Assembly: GCA_946187095.1 (NCBI GenBank)
Contig: CAMHPW010000086.1
Coordinates: 1 to 5,599 of the forward strand
DNA length: 5,599 bases
Reading direction: 5' to 3'
Source: an uncultured Clostridia bacterium
GTDB lineage: Bacteria > Bacillota > Clostridia > Oscillospirales > Acutalibacteraceae
How positions within the stretch are numbered: position 1 is the stretch's first letter; each line of letters opens with the position of its first letter. The notes under the pieces are model-generated. The model was not told where the DNA came from, did no database searches, and saw nothing but the letters and a program-made list of their open reading frames with translations. The position numbers and the translations under genes were made by a program. Positions 1 to 5,599 of the stretch are shown here, piece by piece.

Positions 1-78
1 GGTCATGATGATGGTGGTGTTCATGTTCCTCTTCATCATGGTCATGATGATGGTGGTGTTCATGTTCCTCTTCATCAT
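1..78 (-). repeat. 39-bp tandem repeat, two perfect copies, encoding a His/Asp/Glu-rich tract
   Basis: Bases 1-39 and 40-78 are identical. A third copy starts at 79 and matches for 16 bases before it diverges. Its far end (the CTCTTCATCAT part of the unit) reappears around 128-138, so the third copy looks interrupted by the segment coding for CDDPECEC. The unit is a multiple of three and encodes HDEEEHEHHHHHD on the minus strand, so changes in copy number keep the GTPase reading frame. The array touches the window edge and may contain more copies. Confidence 0.92.
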
Positions 79-754
79 GGTCATGATGATGGTGATGATG
101 GCACTCACATTCGGGATCGTCACATTCCTCTTCATCATGGATATCTTCCAGTGTCAGAAGTGCCTTTCCTTCTGTAGCGGAAAGTATCTGTTCACCTGTG
201 ATGTCGTCCCACGGCGTTGTAACGATAGCCGCCTTTTCATTATGCTCACGGAGAAGCTCCAGAGCCTTTGCCAGTTTTTCATCCGTCATATTCTGCGTTC
301 TGCTCAGAATGATCGTACTTGCACTCTCGATCTGATTGTTATAGAACTCTCCGAAATTCTTCATGTAAATTTTGCACTTTGTCGCATCCGCAACCGTCAC
401 GAAGCTGTTCAGAACGACTTCATCGCTTGCAACCGTCTTAACGGCATTGATCACATCAGACAGTTTGCCTACGCCTGACGGCTCGATAATAATTCTGTCG
501 GGGTGATATTCTTCCAGAACTTTTGTCAGAGCCTGTCTGAAATCGCCTACAAGTGAACAGCAGATGCAGCCTGAATTCATTTCATTGATCTGTATGCCTG
601 CCTCCTTGAGAAAGCCGCCGTCAATGCCTATTTCACCGAATTCATTTTCAATGAGAACAAGCTGTTCGTTCTTGTAGCCCTCTTTGATGAGCTTTTTGAT
701 GAGAGTCGTTTTGCCTGCACCAAGAAAGCCCGAAAAAATATCGATCTTTGTCAT
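1..754 (-). CDS. CobW-like G3E-family GTPase, putative metal chaperone (3' end cut by window edge)
   Basis: The visible 251 residues match the SIMIBI-class G3E GTPases (CobW/YjiA/ZNG1), which use GTP hydrolysis to deliver zinc, cobalt or similar metals to client proteins in the cytosol. Seen in the sequence: a Walker A loop GFLGAGKTT at residues 9-17, ENEFGEIGID at 36-45, the family's metal-binding CxCC (CICC, 63-66), and an EPSG switch motif at 91-94. At the usual guanine-specificity position there is LSRTQ (150-154) rather than NKxD. From about residue 206 the protein becomes a Cys/His/Asp/Glu-rich tract with CDDPECEC at 211-218 and then His runs. The CobW C-terminal domain, if present, lies beyond the edge. 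The ATG is preceded by AAGGAGTG with an 8-nt gap and directly precedes the Walker A region, so the start is secure. It lies 66 bp downstream of the LCP gene with no clear terminator between, so co-transcription is possible. The metal and client are unknown, and no Zur-type box was recognised upstream. Confidence 0.9.
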   Translation of the reverse strand, partial: MTKIDIFSGFLGAGKTTLIKKLIKEGYKNEQLVLIENEFGEIGIDGGFLKEAGIQINEMNSGCICCSLVGDFRQALTKVLEEYHPDRIIIEPSGVGKLSDVINAVKTVASDEVVLNSFVTVADATKCKIYMKNFGEFYNNQIESASTIILSRTQNMTDEKLAKALELLREHNEKAAIVTTPWDDITGEQILSATEGKALLTLEDIHDEEECDDPECECHHHHHHDHDEEEHEHHHHHDHDEEEHEHHHHHD

Positions 755-820
755 TGTAAATGCACTCCTTTTTTCTTTCATTCCAAATATATATAATTGC
801 TGATTGCAAACTGCACATTG

Positions 821-2020
821 TTAAAGCAGTATGTCTTCAAAGACAAAGTCTGCCACTTTTTTTCGGAAGGAATCCCAGTCGTATATCACGATGCAGTCAA
901 GTCCGTATCCGTTGATCCAGAGATTGTCATAGTAGAAATCCACTCCGAAACTGGTATATTCGGGGGCGGATTTTGCCACGATATCATATTTGAGATACGT
1001 CATGACATTAGCGGCAAGCTTTGTGATCTCAGACGTTCTGAGATTTGTCGTGATCATCGGTCCTATTTCGTATATCACGGACATGATCGTTGCAAAATCG
1101 GCTTTTTTGAGCCTGTTGATCAGAATACTCATGACACTTCTCTGACGAAGCGTTCTTGTATAGTCATCACCGCTGCAGATGCCTTCCTGTCCACGATTAC
1201 GGGCGTGCCAGAGAGCCTGCCTGCCGTTGAGATGAACTGTCGCAACGTAATCGCCTTCGTCATTTTCCCGAAAATCAAATTGGCTGATATCTATCTCATC
1301 ACGGGTATCTGCCTGATTATTCGTCCATGTCTGCCAGTTGATATAATCGATCTCTTCCTCACGCAAGTCAATATCGATTCCGCCGAGAGTATCAATGATA
1401 TTTTTGAAGCTCTTGAAATCCACTACGGCATAGCGGTCTATCTTGATGCCGTAATTACGCTGTATTGCCTGAACGGCAAGGCTTGCTCCGCCATAGAAAA
1501 ATGATGCATTGAGCTTATTGTTTTCATATCCGGGTATTTCCACATAGGTATCACGCATGAGTGAAAGCATTTTCAGCTTTTTATGCCTTGTATCTATCGA
1601 AAACAATATCATTGTATCGGATTGTCCGCTGACCTGTCCTTTTCTCGTATCCGCTCCGAACAGCAGTATATTGAGTATCATCGGATCACTGAGCAGTTCG
1701 CCGTTGTAGGCATGGACTTTATTGTCACTTGTCTTTCTTTCGGTATAGCCGCTGGGGATCTCATCCTCTATCTCGGCATAATTGATCCTGCTGAAATAGG
1801 AATATGCAACGATGCAAAAAGAACCCGATACGATCAGCATACACGCAAGCACACAGCTTACGATATTGAAAATAATATGCTCCCTGGAAAGCGAACCTTT
1901 GCGGCGGCGGTGTACAGTGCCGTTTTCCTGTCTTTTCGGAGGCGGCACACGCTGATATACCTCATCTGACCTTCTTTCCGCATCACGGAAATATACTTTT
2001 TTATTCTCATTATCGGGCAT
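821..2020 (-). CDS. LytR-CpsA-Psr (LCP) family cell-wall glycopolymer ligase
   Basis: LCP enzymes are membrane-anchored and act outside the cell. They transfer undecaprenyl-pyrophosphate-linked polymers such as wall teichoic acid or capsule onto peptidoglycan. The 399-residue protein has a charged, Arg-rich cytoplasmic N-terminus (1-48), one transmembrane helix at about 49-75, a linker, then the LCP domain at about 115-300. Family blocks are all visible: LLFGADTR (119-126), SDTMILFSID (134-143), SLMRDTYVEIP (153-163), NKLNASF (168-174), VVDFKSF with LGGIDIDL (199-219), LNGRQALWHARNR (264-276) and R289/Q293. The Arg pair R274/R276 and the R-x3-Q pair match the positions I recall as phosphate-binding in LCP structures, so the enzyme looks intact. 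No LytR_C domain follows; about 100 further residues end the protein. The start is supported by GGAGGGAG ending 10 nt upstream and by a promoter at 2057-2085. It is divergent from yfhO, another envelope gene. The polymer handled cannot be told from sequence. Confidence 0.93.
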   Translation of the reverse strand: MPDNENKKVYFRDAERRSDEVYQRVPPPKRQENGTVHRRRKGSLSREHIIFNIVSCVLACMLIVSGSFCIVAYSYFSRINYAEIEDEIPSGYTERKTSDNKVHAYNGELLSDPMILNILLFGADTRKGQVSGQSDTMILFSIDTRHKKLKMLSLMRDTYVEIPGYENNKLNASFFYGGASLAVQAIQRNYGIKIDRYAVVDFKSFKNIIDTLGGIDIDLREEEIDYINWQTWTNNQADTRDEIDISQFDFRENDEGDYVATVHLNGRQALWHARNRGQEGICSGDDYTRTLRQRSVMSILINRLKKADFATIMSVIYEIGPMITTNLRTSEITKLAANVMTYLKYDIVAKSAPEYTSFGVDFYYDNLWINGYGLDCIVIYDWDSFRKKVADFVFEDILL

Positions 2021-2030
2021 ACAACAACTT

Positions 2031-2038
2031 CTCCCTCC
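2031..2038 (-). promoter_or_regulatory. Strong ribosome binding site of the LCP gene
   Basis: Minus-strand GGAGGGAG lies 10 nt before the ATG at 2020. It fixes the LCP start, since no other in-frame ATG lies ahead of the membrane helix. Confidence 0.8.
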
Positions 2039-2056
2039 GAAAGAATCTCTTTACAT

Positions 2057-2085
2057 ATTATATATCAAACTTTCCAAAATTGAAA
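2057..2085 (-). promoter_or_regulatory. Sigma-A-type promoter for the LCP gene
   Basis: On the minus strand there is TTTCAA (2085-2080), a 17-bp spacer and a consensus TATAAT (2062-2057). This predicts transcription starting near 2050 and a leader of about 30 nt that just contains the ribosome binding site at 2038-2031. The spacing and the perfect -10 make this the best promoter on this strand of the gap. It may also drive the CobW-like gene by read-through. Confidence 0.7.
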
Positions 2086-2202
2086 TACTTTTTTTAAAAA
2101 AATGTCGTGATATATATTTTTCACTGTCAATTCATCTATAATATGGTCATTTTAACATAAAAAAAAGAAATTTGCATAACTGCTGTAGATTTTTCCGAAA
2201 AG

Positions 2203-2214
2203 TTGTGGTAGAAT
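2203..2214 (+). promoter_or_regulatory. Extended -10 promoter for the yfhO-glycosyltransferase operon
   Basis: TTGTGGTAGAAT contains TAGAAT (2209-2214) preceded by TGn (2206-2208), which is an extended -10 element. The hexamer 17 bp upstream (TAGATT, 2186-2191) is a poor -35, as is common when the TGn extension is present. Transcription would begin near 2221, giving a leader of about 28 nt that includes the GGGAGG ribosome binding site at 2235-2240. No operator or riboswitch was recognised between promoter and start codon. Confidence 0.6.
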
Positions 2215-2248
2215 ATAAGGAGTTTTAAAAAAATGGGAGGAAATCAAA

Positions 2249-4915
2249 ATGACAAACACAGGAACACGTCTCGGTGTTCGGAAAAATTACGCTCTCAGGG
2301 CTTTTTTATGGGGACTTGCTCTTGCCGTTCTCATATTCCTGCCCTGGATCATATGGAACAAGGGCTATTTCTTTTTTTACGGTGACTTCAATGTCCAGCA
2401 GATACCGTTCTATCAGATGATACACGATGAAATACGAAGCGGCAATATCGGCTGGAGCTATACGACAGACCTTGGTGCCAATATCATCGGCTCCTACAGC
2501 TTCTATATGATAGGCAGTCCGTTTTTCTGGCTCACCCTGCCGTTTCCGAGCAGCTTCGTTCCCTATATGATCGCCCCGCTGCTCATACTTAAATTTGCCC
2601 TTGCCTCGCTTGCCGCATACACTTTTCTCAGAAGATATGTCAAAAATCAGAATTATGCCGTCATCGGCGGTCTGCTCTATGCATTTTCGGGCTTCGGCAT
2701 CTATAATATCTTCTTCAATCACTTCCATGAAGCCATGATCACTTTCCCGTTCATGCTTGCCGCCGTGGACAACTTTATCTATGAAAAAAGAAAAGGTCAC
2801 ATGGCATTTGCCGTATTTGCCTCTGCCTTCATCAATTATTATTTCTTTGCAGGTCAGGCGGTATTCGTCTTTATCTACTGGGCTGTCAGAATGAATACAG
2901 GCAGCTTCAGGATGTCCATGAAAGAATTCTTCCGCTTTGCCCTTGAAGTAGCATCAGGCTTCCTGTGTGCAGGCATCATTCTCGTACCGTCAGTCCTTGC
3001 CGTACTGCAGAATTCAAGACTCAATAATTTCCCGACAGGCTGGGGTGCCGTTGTCTATACGAGCGAACAAAGATATCTGCATATCATCGAATCCTTCCTG
3101 TTCCCGCCCGATATGCCTGCCTATGCGAATTTCACGCCCGATTCCAATGCAAAATGGGCTTCCGTTGCAGGCTGGCTGCCGCTGTTCAGCATGGTCGGCG
3201 TACTCTCTTTCTACAAGCTCAAAACACACAAATGGCTGCGTACACTCATCCCCGTTCTTTTCGTAATGGCTTTCATTCCGCTGTTCAACAGCTTTTTCCA
3301 GCTTCTGAATGCCGCTTATTATGCAAGATGGTTCTATATGCTGACGCTCATGCTGTCACTTGCCACCATCCTTTGCCTTGACCATTCCGAAACGGACTAC
3401 AAAACAGGTCTGAAGATCACCTTTATCGCAACGGCTCTCATCACCTGCCTTGTCGGTCTTACCCCCTCCACTTCCACAGATACAAAAGGCGTTTCCTCTG
3501 CCACCTACGGTCTTGAAAAATATCCCGACCGTTTCTGGATATGGGTAGGTCTTGCCTTCATCGCTCTGATCATGCTTGCCTTCGCCCTCAATTTCAAGAA
3601 AGCCCCGAAAGCCTTCCCACGCATGATCTCCGTCATGCTTTCGGTTCTCATCGTTCTTTACGGCAATATCCTTGTCGGAGTCGGAGTCGTCAATTCCAGC
3701 TATCAATACAATTATATCTCCAATTATGCCATCGGCAACAGAGATCAGTTCAAGGAACTCAAAGACCTCAAAAATGTCCGTTCCGATTTCTACAACGAAA
3801 TGGACAATATGGGTATGTACTGGCAAATTCCTACGATACAGGCTTTCCAGAGTATCGTTCCCGGCTCTGTCATGGACTATTACAAATCCGTCGGCGTGGA
3901 AAGAAGTGTCGGCTCACGCCCCGAAACGGATGTCTATGCCATCAGAAGCCTTCTCTCCTGCAAATATCTCTTTGACAATGTCAAAGACAGCAAGGATTTT
4001 GCCGGCACTCTCGGTACTCTCAAAATGCCCGGCTGGAAGCATCTCAAAACCAAAAAGAGCTATGATATCTACGAAAACGAATATTATATCCCCTACGGCT
4101 TCACATACGATACTTATGTGACTCAGGAAGAATACGACAACTGTGCGGAATCCAACAGAGCCAATCTCATGCTCAAATCCATCGTGCTTTCCGAAGAACA
4201 GGCTGAAAAATATTCCTCTGTCCTGGAACATGACAAAAACATTGCTTCATATAAATATACTCAGACGGAATATTTCAATGACTGCAATGCAAGAAAAAAA
4301 CTCGTCTGCAGCTCCGTGAAATTCGAAAACAACAAGTTCACTGCCAAGATCAAAACAGGTGATACGGGCGAGCTGGTATTCTTCAGCATCCCCTATGAAA
4401 ACGGCTGGTCTGCGACTGTCAACGGAAAGCCTGCCGATATCGAAAAAGTCAATGTCGGCTTTATGGCTGTAGCCGTTCCTGCCAACACGGAATCAAAAAT
4501 CGTATTCACCTACAGGACTCCCGGTCTGATCGCCGGTGTGATCGTGACAGCCGTTGGTGCGGTCATCCTTGCCCTCTATCTCATACTTTACAGATCCCCC
4601 AAAAAGCGTAGGGAAACAGACCTGCTCCTCTTTGATGACCTGAGTGACGGTGACTTCGACAACGAAATTGACGATCTGTTTGAAAAAGCCGTGAAAGAAA
4701 AGAAACCCAAAAAGAATAAAACAACACGCCCTGAACCGCCTGTTCCCGCTGTCCCGTCTTCTGAAGACGATGCCAATTCTCCCGAAACGCTCCTTGCCGC
4801 TCAGAATGCGGAAACCGAACAGATGAACAGTGCCGATATCGCCCAGCTTTTCGGAGAAAGCGAAGCTCCCGATGCAGCACAGACAGAGCAGGGATCACCG
4901 AAAAATGAGGAATAA
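2249..4915 (+). CDS. yfhO: YfhO-family polytopic membrane protein, putative GT-C type glycosyltransferase for surface polymers
   Basis: YfhO proteins are large membrane proteins with a GT-C-like layout. The Bacillus subtilis member is known to act with the glycosyltransferase CsbB and flippase GtcA to add sugars to lipoteichoic acid outside the cell. The 888 residues fit the family's usual 800-900. A first membrane helix (about 16-35) is followed by an outside loop YGDFNVQQIPFY (44-55), whose Asp46 is the likely catalytic acidic residue of this fold. Hydrophobic segments continue to about 481, roughly twelve to fourteen in all. An extracytoplasmic domain then spans about 482-755 and ends in the typical YfhO signature around PYENGWSATVNGK (715-727) and VNVGFMAVAVP (734-744). 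A last helix lies at 757-781. After it comes an unusual charged tail of about 107 residues. GGGAGG 8 nt before the ATG supports the start. The stop lies 18 bp before a CsbB-like gene. The family call is firm; the acceptor polymer and sugar are not known. Confidence 0.9.
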   Translation: MTNTGTRLGVRKNYALRAFLWGLALAVLIFLPWIIWNKGYFFFYGDFNVQQIPFYQMIHDEIRSGNIGWSYTTDLGANIIGSYSFYMIGSPFFWLTLPFPSSFVPYMIAPLLILKFALASLAAYTFLRRYVKNQNYAVIGGLLYAFSGFGIYNIFFNHFHEAMITFPFMLAAVDNFIYEKRKGHMAFAVFASAFINYYFFAGQAVFVFIYWAVRMNTGSFRMSMKEFFRFALEVASGFLCAGIILVPSVLAVLQNSRLNNFPTGWGAVVYTSEQRYLHIIESFLFPPDMPAYANFTPDSNAKWASVAGWLPLFSMVGVLSFYKLKTHKWLRTLIPVLFVMAFIPLFNSFFQLLNAAYYARWFYMLTLMLSLATILCLDHSETDYKTGLKITFIATALITCLVGLTPSTSTDTKGVSSATYGLEKYPDRFWIWVGLAFIALIMLAFALNFKKAPKAFPRMISVMLSVLIVLYGNILVGVGVVNSSYQYNYISNYAIGNRDQFKELKDLKNVRSDFYNEMDNMGMYWQIPTIQAFQSIVPGSVMDYYKSVGVERSVGSRPETDVYAIRSLLSCKYLFDNVKDSKDFAGTLGTLKMPGWKHLKTKKSYDIYENEYYIPYGFTYDTYVTQEEYDNCAESNRANLMLKSIVLSEEQAEKYSSVLEHDKNIASYKYTQTEYFNDCNARKKLVCSSVKFENNKFTAKIKTGDTGELVFFSIPYENGWSATVNGKPADIEKVNVGFMAVAVPANTESKIVFTYRTPGLIAGVIVTAVGAVILALYLILYRSPKKRRETDLLLFDDLSDGDFDNEIDDLFEKAVKEKKPKKNKTTRPEPPVPAVPSSEDDANSPETLLAAQNAETEQMNSADIAQLFGESEAPDAAQTEQGSPKNEE

Positions 4916-4933
4916 AGAAAGGACAAAGTACCA

Positions 4934-5599
4934 ATGCCGACAGTATATTTCGTAGTGCCATGCTATAATGAAGAAGAAGTCCTGCCCGAAACGGTCAGAC
5001 GACTTTCCGGCAAACTCGATGAACTCATCAAAAACGGCAAGGCTTCCGACAAAAGCAGGATGCTTTTTATCGATGACGGCAGCAAGGACAATACATGGAA
5101 TTTAATATCACAATACACCCAAGAAAACAAGTATGTCGCAGGTGTCAAGCTCTCACGCAACAGAGGGCATCAGAATGCCCTGCTCAGCGGTCTCATGACT
5201 GCCAAAGACCATTGTGACTGTGCCATCTCCCTTGATGCCGATCTGCAGGACGATATCAGTGTCATAGACGAATTCCTCGTGAAATACAGCGAGGGCTGTG
5301 AGATCGTCTACGGCATCCGCAGCAGCCGTGAAAAAGATACGTTTTTCAAGCGTTCCACCGCTCAGGGCTATTATAAATTCATGAAAACACTCGGCGTGGA
5401 GATCGTCTATAACCATGCCGATTACAGACTCATGGGTAAAAATGCCCTTGATGCCCTCTCTGAATACAGTGAAGTCAATTTATTCCTGCGTGGCATCGTT
5501 CCGCTCATCGGCTACAGGTGCGATTACGTCTACTATGAAAGAAATGAACGCTTTGCAGGACAGTCCAAATATCCCCTTAAAAAAATGCTCAAATTCGCC
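4934..5599 (+). CDS. Family 2 glycosyltransferase, CsbB/GtrB/DPM1-like polyprenyl-phosphate sugar transferase (3' end cut by window edge)
   Basis: Such enzymes move a sugar from a nucleotide donor to undecaprenyl phosphate on the inner face of the membrane, making the lipid-linked donor used by YfhO-type or GtrC-type transferases. The 222 visible residues hold a GT-A domain: VVPCYNEEE (7-15), the nucleotide-binding DDGS (47-50), KLSRNRGHQNALLSG (72-86), the metal-binding DADLQD (101-106), ADYRLM (162-167), and RNERFAGQSKY (203-213), which matches the family's R-x2-R-x2-G-x-SKY block. Relatives usually have two membrane helices after this point, so the missing C-terminus probably carries them. 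The ATG is chosen because it places PCYNEE at its usual distance from the N-terminus and has AAAGGA (4918-4923) 10 nt upstream. It is almost certainly co-transcribed with yfhO. The sugar transferred cannot be read from the sequence. A DPM1-like role in protein mannosylation is the alternative but less likely given the YfhO partner. Confidence 0.9.
   Translation, partial: MPTVYFVVPCYNEEEVLPETVRRLSGKLDELIKNGKASDKSRMLFIDDGSKDNTWNLISQYTQENKYVAGVKLSRNRGHQNALLSGLMTAKDHCDCAISLDADLQDDISVIDEFLVKYSEGCEIVYGIRSSREKDTFFKRSTAQGYYKFMKTLGVEIVYNHADYRLMGKNALDALSEYSEVNLFLRGIVPLIGYRCDYVYYERNERFAGQSKYPLKKMLKFA

Noticed and set aside
1..139. CRISPR-like or other direct-repeat array
   Set aside because: The repeats are directly adjacent without unique spacers, are a multiple of three, and encode an in-frame His-rich tract of the GTPase.
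5..478. Plus-strand open frame of 157 codons with a Met/Phe/Val-rich N-terminus
   Set aside because: It is the antisense of the CobW-like gene. The hydrophobic-looking start is simply the complement of the His/Asp codon repeat, and there is no ribosome binding site.
755..820. Possible separate promoter (GTGCAG at 816-811, TATATA at 793-788, minus strand) or terminator between the LCP and CobW-like genes
   Set aside because: The -35 is poor, and the only inverted repeats (TTGC/GCAA, TGCA/TGCA) are 4-bp stems without a following T-run. Read-through from the LCP promoter explains the arrangement as well.
797..1504. Plus-strand open frame of 235 codons opposite the LCP gene
   Set aside because: It is fully antisense to a gene whose conserved LCP motifs are all intact, and its translation has no recognisable domain.
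2101..2142. Second plus-strand promoter using TATAAT at 2137-2142, or a minus-strand promoter using TTGACA at 2130-2125
   Set aside because: The TATAAT has no acceptable -35 at 16-18 bp, and the TTGACA has CGACAT at 17 bp. Better-spaced promoters exist nearer each gene.
3356..3826. Minus-strand frames of 105-164 codons inside yfhO, including 2306-2800 and 3914-4231
   Set aside because: They lie opposite an intact long gene with clear family features. The C-rich third positions of yfhO remove stops on the other strand, which explains them.
3541..4121. Overlapping plus-strand frames of 144 and 149 codons inside yfhO
   Set aside because: They are out-of-frame reads of the extracytoplasmic domain, rich in Arg, Ser and Gln as expected from frameshifted translation, with no start signals.

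Overview
The window looks like chromosomal DNA from a low-to-mid GC Gram-positive anaerobe. A Ruminococcus-like member of the Clostridia (Oscillospiraceae) is my best guess. The reasons are the gene families present (LytR-CpsA-Psr enzyme, YfhO membrane protein, Clostridia-type G3E GTPase), strong GGAGG-type ribosome binding sites, sigma-A-like promoters in AT-rich spacers, and the codon use. This assignment rests on recognition, not on a search.

The layout is two diverging gene pairs. On the minus strand, a LytR-CpsA-Psr (LCP) cell-wall ligase gene (821-2020) is followed 66 bp downstream by a CobW/G3E-family GTPase gene. The GTPase gene starts at 754 and runs off the left edge inside a histidine-rich metal-binding tract built from a 39-bp tandem repeat. 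On the plus strand, a large YfhO-family polytopic membrane protein gene (2249-4915) is followed 18 bp later by a family 2 glycosyltransferase gene of the CsbB/GtrB/dolichyl-phosphate-mannose-synthase type. That gene starts at 4934 and runs off the right edge. The 228-bp AT-rich gap between 2021 and 2248 holds a good outward promoter for each direction.

The two plus-strand genes make biochemical sense together. The glycosyltransferase would load a sugar onto undecaprenyl phosphate in the cytoplasm, a small flippase (GtcA type, not in this window) would turn the lipid over, and YfhO would transfer the sugar to a surface polymer outside the membrane. The divergent LCP enzyme would attach a polymer to peptidoglycan. 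I therefore read the centre and right of the window as a cell-surface glycopolymer decoration and attachment locus. The CobW-like GTPase is probably a separate metal-trafficking function.

Nothing here looks like a mobile element, CRISPR array, RNA gene or defence system. The most unusual items are the roughly 107-residue charged cytoplasmic tail on YfhO, which carries a repeated short motif, and the perfectly repeated His/Glu/Asp tract of the GTPase.
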